Assembly (NCBI GenBank): GCA_903906425.1
Contig: CAIVKH010000279.1
Location: 1-64,000 of the forward strand
Length of the DNA: 64,000 nucleotides
Source of the DNA: an uncultured bacterium
Lineage (GTDB): Bacteria; Verrucomicrobiota; Kiritimatiellia; CAIVKH01
Direction of reading: 5' to 3'
Part shown: positions 60,044 to 64,000 of the stretch, in pieces
Numbering within the stretch: the stretch's first letter is position 1
How the letters are laid out: every line of letters starts with the position of its first letter
Notes under the pieces: model-generated
Told to the model about the DNA's origin: nothing
Databases searched by the model: none
What the model saw: only the letters and a program-made list of their open reading frames with translations
Program-made: the position numbers and the translations under genes

Positions 60044-61273
60044 ATGAAAGTATGGATGGTTCTGCTGGCGGCGGCGGCGGCGCTGACGGTGCGCGCGACT
60101 GAAAAAGGAACGTTCGGCTACGACGCGGAGTTCGTGGCGAAGCACGCGAAGACAATCGTGCTGAAGAGCGAGGACGCGCGCGTGCTGCTGGTGCCGGATT
60201 ATCAGGGCCGCGTGATGACGAGCACGGCGGGCGGCGACGCGGGGCCGAGCTACGGATTCCTGAAATATCAGGTCATCGAGGCGGGCCTCCTCACGCCCGA
60301 ACAGCGGAAGGGCAAACTCGAAGATCATATTTATGTCTTCGGCGGCGAGGAGCGTTTCTGGATGGGGCCGGAAGGCGGGCAGTTCGCCATCTTCTTTGCG
60401 AAGGGCGCGGAGTTCAAATTCGACGACTGGCACACGCCCGCGGTGATTGATTCCGAACCGTTCGATCTCGTTTCATCGTCGGACACGGAGGCGAAGTTCG
60501 CGAAGATTTTCGCGCTGAAAAATTACAGCGGCACGGAATTCTACGGCAAGGTCGAGCGCACGGTGAAGCTGATGGGCGTGTCGGAATCCGCCGCCGCGAT
60601 GGGCATCTCCCTCGGCGTTGGCGCAAAGTCCGTCGGCTATGAAACGGAGAACAAGCTGACGAACGAGGGCAGGGATCCGTGGACGCCGGAGAAGGGCTTG
60701 CTCTCGATCTGGCTGCTCGGTATGTACAATCCCGCGCCGCACACCACCATCGTCATTCCGTTCAAGGCGGGCGATGACGAGGCGCTCGGCCCGAAGGTCA
60801 ACGACGCATATTTCGGCAAGGTCCCGGCGGAATATCTCGTCGTGAAAGACAATGTGCTGCTCTTCAAAGGCGACGGCACGCGCCGCGGGAAAATCGGAAT
60901 CAGTCCCAAGCGCTCACTCGGCCTCGCGGGCAGCTACGACGCGGACACGAAGACGCTCACGATCGTCACCTACAACGTGCAGGACGCGCCGAACGGCTTC
61001 GTGAATTCGATGTGGGAAATGCAGAAGGAGCCGTACGCTGGCGACGTGCTGAATTCGTACAACGACGGATCGCCCGGCGAAGGCAAGCCGCCGCTCGGCC
61101 CGTTCTACGAAATCGAAACCTCGTCGCCCGCCGCCGCGCTGAAGCCCGGCGAAACGATGACGCACATTTCGCGGACGATCCACATCCAGGGCAGCGAGGC
61201 CAACCTCGACGAGATCGCGCAAAGGAAATTCGGCGTGAGCCTCAATGAAATCGCCGGCACGTTTGCGAAATAG
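60044..61273 (+). CDS. Secreted hypothetical protein (DUF6786-like)
   Basis: Signal peptide; AGGAG RBS; start 60044 preferred. Confidence 0.7.
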   Translation: MKVWMVLLAAAAALTVRATEKGTFGYDAEFVAKHAKTIVLKSEDARVLLVPDYQGRVMTSTAGGDAGPSYGFLKYQVIEAGLLTPEQRKGKLEDHIYVFGGEERFWMGPEGGQFAIFFAKGAEFKFDDWHTPAVIDSEPFDLVSSSDTEAKFAKIFALKNYSGTEFYGKVERTVKLMGVSESAAAMGISLGVGAKSVGYETENKLTNEGRDPWTPEKGLLSIWLLGMYNPAPHTTIVIPFKAGDDEALGPKVNDAYFGKVPAEYLVVKDNVLLFKGDGTRRGKIGISPKRSLGLAGSYDADTKTLTIVTYNVQDAPNGFVNSMWEMQKEPYAGDVLNSYNDGSPGEGKPPLGPFYEIETSSPAAALKPGETMTHISRTIHIQGSEANLDEIAQRKFGVSLNEIAGTFAK

Positions 61274-61275
61274 GA

Positions 61276-62946
61276 TCAGCGCGTTTCGGTCTTCTGCGCG
61301 AAGAGGTCGTATTTGCGCGCCTCGCCGCGGCGGTTGCTGGATTTCCAGAACGCGTTGAGCGATTCGTGAAGCGCGTTCATATCCACGCCCTCGAAACATT
61401 TTTCGGCGGCCTTTTTGCCGTCGTTCGTCTCGGCCAGCGCCGCGCGATATTTTTCCGCGAGGCCGGCCCATGGGCGGTCTTTTTCGAGCGGCGCGCCCTT
61501 GCGCAGGAAATAGCAGAGCGCCCATGACCGCGCGTAGTTCCACTTGCGGTCTTCCTCGGAATTCTTCTTTTCGGAATAGAACGCCGCGTGGTCCATCGGC
61601 AGCAGGTCGTCAATCTTCAGCGGGCCTTTCTTCATGTGCTCGGCCAGTTGCTCGGCGTAGCGCGGGACCTCGTCAATCTTCACGCCGTACGGCGTAAACT
61701 CGATGCCCTCCATCACCGTCGCATGGCCCTCGTTGTACCACACGGCCGCATCCGCGCGGCTGAACGCATAGCTTAGATATTGGTGGAAGCCCTCGTGATA
61801 AAGCGTCTCTCGCAGCCACGCGTTCTTCTGTTTGATGTCGCCCCATTCCTGCGGGCGGATCACCAGCTCGCCGCGGCCCGGATCCCAATAGCCGCCGCTC
61901 CATTTCATGTTCGGCGCCACATAGCGCTCGTAGCTCTGCGTATCGCCGAAGAAGCGGATGATGCTGGCCGCATCGAGCATCTTGCCGGGCGGCACGACGC
62001 GCGAATAGGCCGAGCGCAGATATTCAATCTGCTTCTGCATTTCTTTCACGACGACGGCCTTTCCGGACGGCAGATCCGTGATGATGATGTAGTTCGTCGT
62101 CTCGACATACCACCAGCCCTTCATCCCCTTCACGCTGTCCAGCGCCGACTGCCGGCTGGCCAGAAAAGCAGCCGAATGATTGCCCGCAGCGCTGGCGGCC
62201 TGTCCCGGCATCGTGGACAACGCCTTCGGGCCCGAACTCCGGCCGGCGACACTCATCTGCGGCTGGATGGACGAAAGGAACTCGCGCTCGATTTGCTTCG
62301 ACAGCATCGCCGTGTCCATGGACGAGGGCACCGTGAAGATCGCCAGAAGCCAGCGGTTCGTATCGGCCGCCGCACCGCCGGCGCGGAACCGGAACGCGTA
62401 GCCGATGTGAAGAGCGTTGCTGGCCGGCGCGGTCATCGTCCGGACATCTGCCATGCTCATCGGCAGCGGAGTCACGGTCTGCGGCTGCGTGCCTGGCTTT
62501 GCGCCGAGCATGTCCGCCATCCATTGTCCGACATTTTCCGTCGTGACCGCTGCGGCGCGATCCACGCCCTTGTCGAATTCCTCGCGCGTGACGCCTCTCT
62601 TGTCGAGCGCCGCCGGCATCACCTTGTGCGCCAGCGCCAGTGCGATCGTGTCCCCTTCACGGTTGGCCCAGCGGCCGAGATATTCCCCGGCGAACCAAAG
62701 CTGATACGGATTGTAAACCGATTCGGTCCGCCCGTCCGACCACGTGCGCGTCCCCGTGTCCGGCGGCGGCAGCGGCTGCGGCTGCCCGCCCTGGAGATTC
62801 GCGCAGCGGAAACCGCCCGCCTCCGAATTGATGCTGCCGGCGAACATGATCTTGTGATTCTTCGTGGCGGCGAATGCCGCGTGAGCGGCGAGAATCAAAA
62901 CCGCCCCCATCATCCATCCACAACGCCGTGAAACGTGAGCCTTCAT
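61276..62946 (-). CDS. Secreted DUF1570-like putative metallopeptidase
   Basis: LRETLYHEGFHQYLSYAFSRADAAVWYNEGHATVMEG (HExxH-like). Confidence 0.7.
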   Translation of the reverse strand: MKAHVSRRCGWMMGAVLILAAHAAFAATKNHKIMFAGSINSEAGGFRCANLQGGQPQPLPPPDTGTRTWSDGRTESVYNPYQLWFAGEYLGRWANREGDTIALALAHKVMPAALDKRGVTREEFDKGVDRAAAVTTENVGQWMADMLGAKPGTQPQTVTPLPMSMADVRTMTAPASNALHIGYAFRFRAGGAAADTNRWLLAIFTVPSSMDTAMLSKQIEREFLSSIQPQMSVAGRSSGPKALSTMPGQAASAAGNHSAAFLASRQSALDSVKGMKGWWYVETTNYIIITDLPSGKAVVVKEMQKQIEYLRSAYSRVVPPGKMLDAASIIRFFGDTQSYERYVAPNMKWSGGYWDPGRGELVIRPQEWGDIKQKNAWLRETLYHEGFHQYLSYAFSRADAAVWYNEGHATVMEGIEFTPYGVKIDEVPRYAEQLAEHMKKGPLKIDDLLPMDHAAFYSEKKNSEEDRKWNYARSWALCYFLRKGAPLEKDRPWAGLAEKYRAALAETNDGKKAAEKCFEGVDMNALHESLNAFWKSSNRRGEARKYDLFAQKTETR

Positions 62947-63093
62947 AATTTCCATCCGAGTCCCTGCAAAAAGTATCGCGCAACTTAGCGCACCCGAAAC
63001 GTCCGGCACAAGCCTGCGCGCCCGCCTGCGCCGCCCGCCCGGCCCGACGACTTAGCTTGACCCTGCCGGAAAATTCGGCGACTTCTGTCGCCC

Positions 63094-63609
63094 ATGAAAC
63101 TCAGTCCGCGGGCCGAAAAATTCATCCTTCACTGGGGCGAGATGGGCGCGCGATGGGGCATCAACCGCACCGTCGCGCAGGTTCACGCGCTGCTATACCT
63201 CTCGCCCAAGCCGCTCAACGCCGAGGAAATTTCCGAAACACTTTCCGTCGCCCGCTCCAACGTCAGCAACAGCCTGCGCGAACTGCAAAACTGGGGCCTC
63301 GCCAAAAACGTCCACGTCCTCGGCGACCGCCGCGACCACTTCGAAACGCTCAAGGACGTCTGGGCCATGTTCCAGATCATCCTCCGCGAGCGCAAACGCC
63401 GCGAAGTCGATCCCACCCTCACCCTCCTGCGCGAAGCCCTCGCCGAAAAACCCGTGGACGACGCCGACAAGGCTGCCCAGCAAAAGATGAAGACCCTGCT
63501 GGACTTCTTCGAAACCACCTCCGCCTGCTACGACCAGCTCGGCGACTTCTCCCCCAACACCCTCAAGCAGCTCGCCGGCCTCGCCCGTAAACTCGGCGGC
63601 GGCCGCTGA
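63094..63609 (+). CDS. GbsR/MarR-family transcriptional regulator
   Basis: WGINRTVAQVHALLYLSPKPLNAEEISETLSVARSNVSNSLRELQNWGL. Confidence 0.92.
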   Translation: MKLSPRAEKFILHWGEMGARWGINRTVAQVHALLYLSPKPLNAEEISETLSVARSNVSNSLRELQNWGLAKNVHVLGDRRDHFETLKDVWAMFQIILRERKRREVDPTLTLLREALAEKPVDDADKAAQQKMKTLLDFFETTSACYDQLGDFSPNTLKQLAGLARKLGGGR

Positions 63610-63623
63610 CCCCCGCCGCAACT

Positions 63624-63670
63624 TTCCAATCATTGGAAAACGCGCCCGCGCAAACTTCCAATCATTGGAA
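63624..63670. repeat. Palindrome pair at 63624 and 63656 (32-bp spacing)
   Basis: Two exact TTCCAATCATTGGAA in a co-directional gap. Confidence 0.95.
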
Positions 63671-63759
63671 CTTTTCGTTTGTAGTTCCGGCTTCAGCCGG
63701 TCTTCCGTTCGCCATTCTGCTTGCGCCGCGCCCGCCACTTCGCCGATTCTGGCGGCCAC

Positions 63760-64000
63760 ATGAAAACCGACGCGCAGACCTTCGCGACCGTCCCGATGAA
63801 AAACATCGGCCCGGTCAAAATCATCGGCCCCGAAATGGACGACGAAGTCATGGTCCCGCTCGCGACCTACGAATCGCCGCTGTGGCCGTCCGTCGAGCGC
63901 GGCGCGCGCGTCGCCCGCGTCAGCGGCGGCATCCGCTGCGTCGTCGTTGACGAACGCATGACCCGCTCGATCCTGCTCGAAGCCCCCACCGCTGTCGAAG
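63760..64000 (+). CDS. Hydroxymethylglutaryl-CoA reductase, N-terminal part (runs off window)
   Basis: MKNIGPVKIIGPEMDDEVMVPLATYESPLWPSVERGARV resembles the N-terminus of bacterial HMG-CoA reductase-like proteins. Confidence 0.7.
   Translation, partial: MKTDAQTFATVPMKNIGPVKIIGPEMDDEVMVPLATYESPLWPSVERGARVARVSGGIRCVVVDERMTRSILLEAPTAVE

Overview
A 64 kb, GC-rich, gene-dense bacterial chromosomal window. The gene content (several secreted sulfatase, glycosidase and oxidoreductase-like enzymes, VTC/DUF4956/CotH, MglA/roadblock, many small families) resembles the Verrucomicrobia/Lentisphaerae/Kiritimatiellae group, but this taxonomic call is inference. I could support about 55 CDSs. The most striking non-coding signal is a 15-bp palindrome, TTCCAA-T[G/C]A-TTGGAA. 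I counted 48 copies (some degenerate) at 22 loci, nearly all between genes, mostly in groups of 2-4. Start-to-start spacing by hand is exactly 32 bp in 23 of 26 intervals and 33 bp in the other 3. The loci occur in convergent, divergent and co-directional gaps, so a plain terminator or operator role does not fit. A second layer is three degenerate tandem arrays with a 21-bp period (about 346-723, 11854-12126, 46985-47320), each 5' of a minus-strand hypothetical gene and each near a palindrome locus. The third array contains a 21-bp inverted repeat (GGTGCA-N9-TGCACC) recurring every 63 bp four times. Other items: a partial 5' duplication of an MBOAT gene fused in frame to a GH28-like gene, a sulfatase whose apparent signal peptide is encoded by the palindromes, an N6-DNA methylase/HNH pair next to a 36-codon gene remnant, an MglA/roadblock/FHA cluster, and a CotH/TolC-like/HlyD/DUF4956/VTC cluster. 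All coordinates and counts were read by eye; no searches were run.
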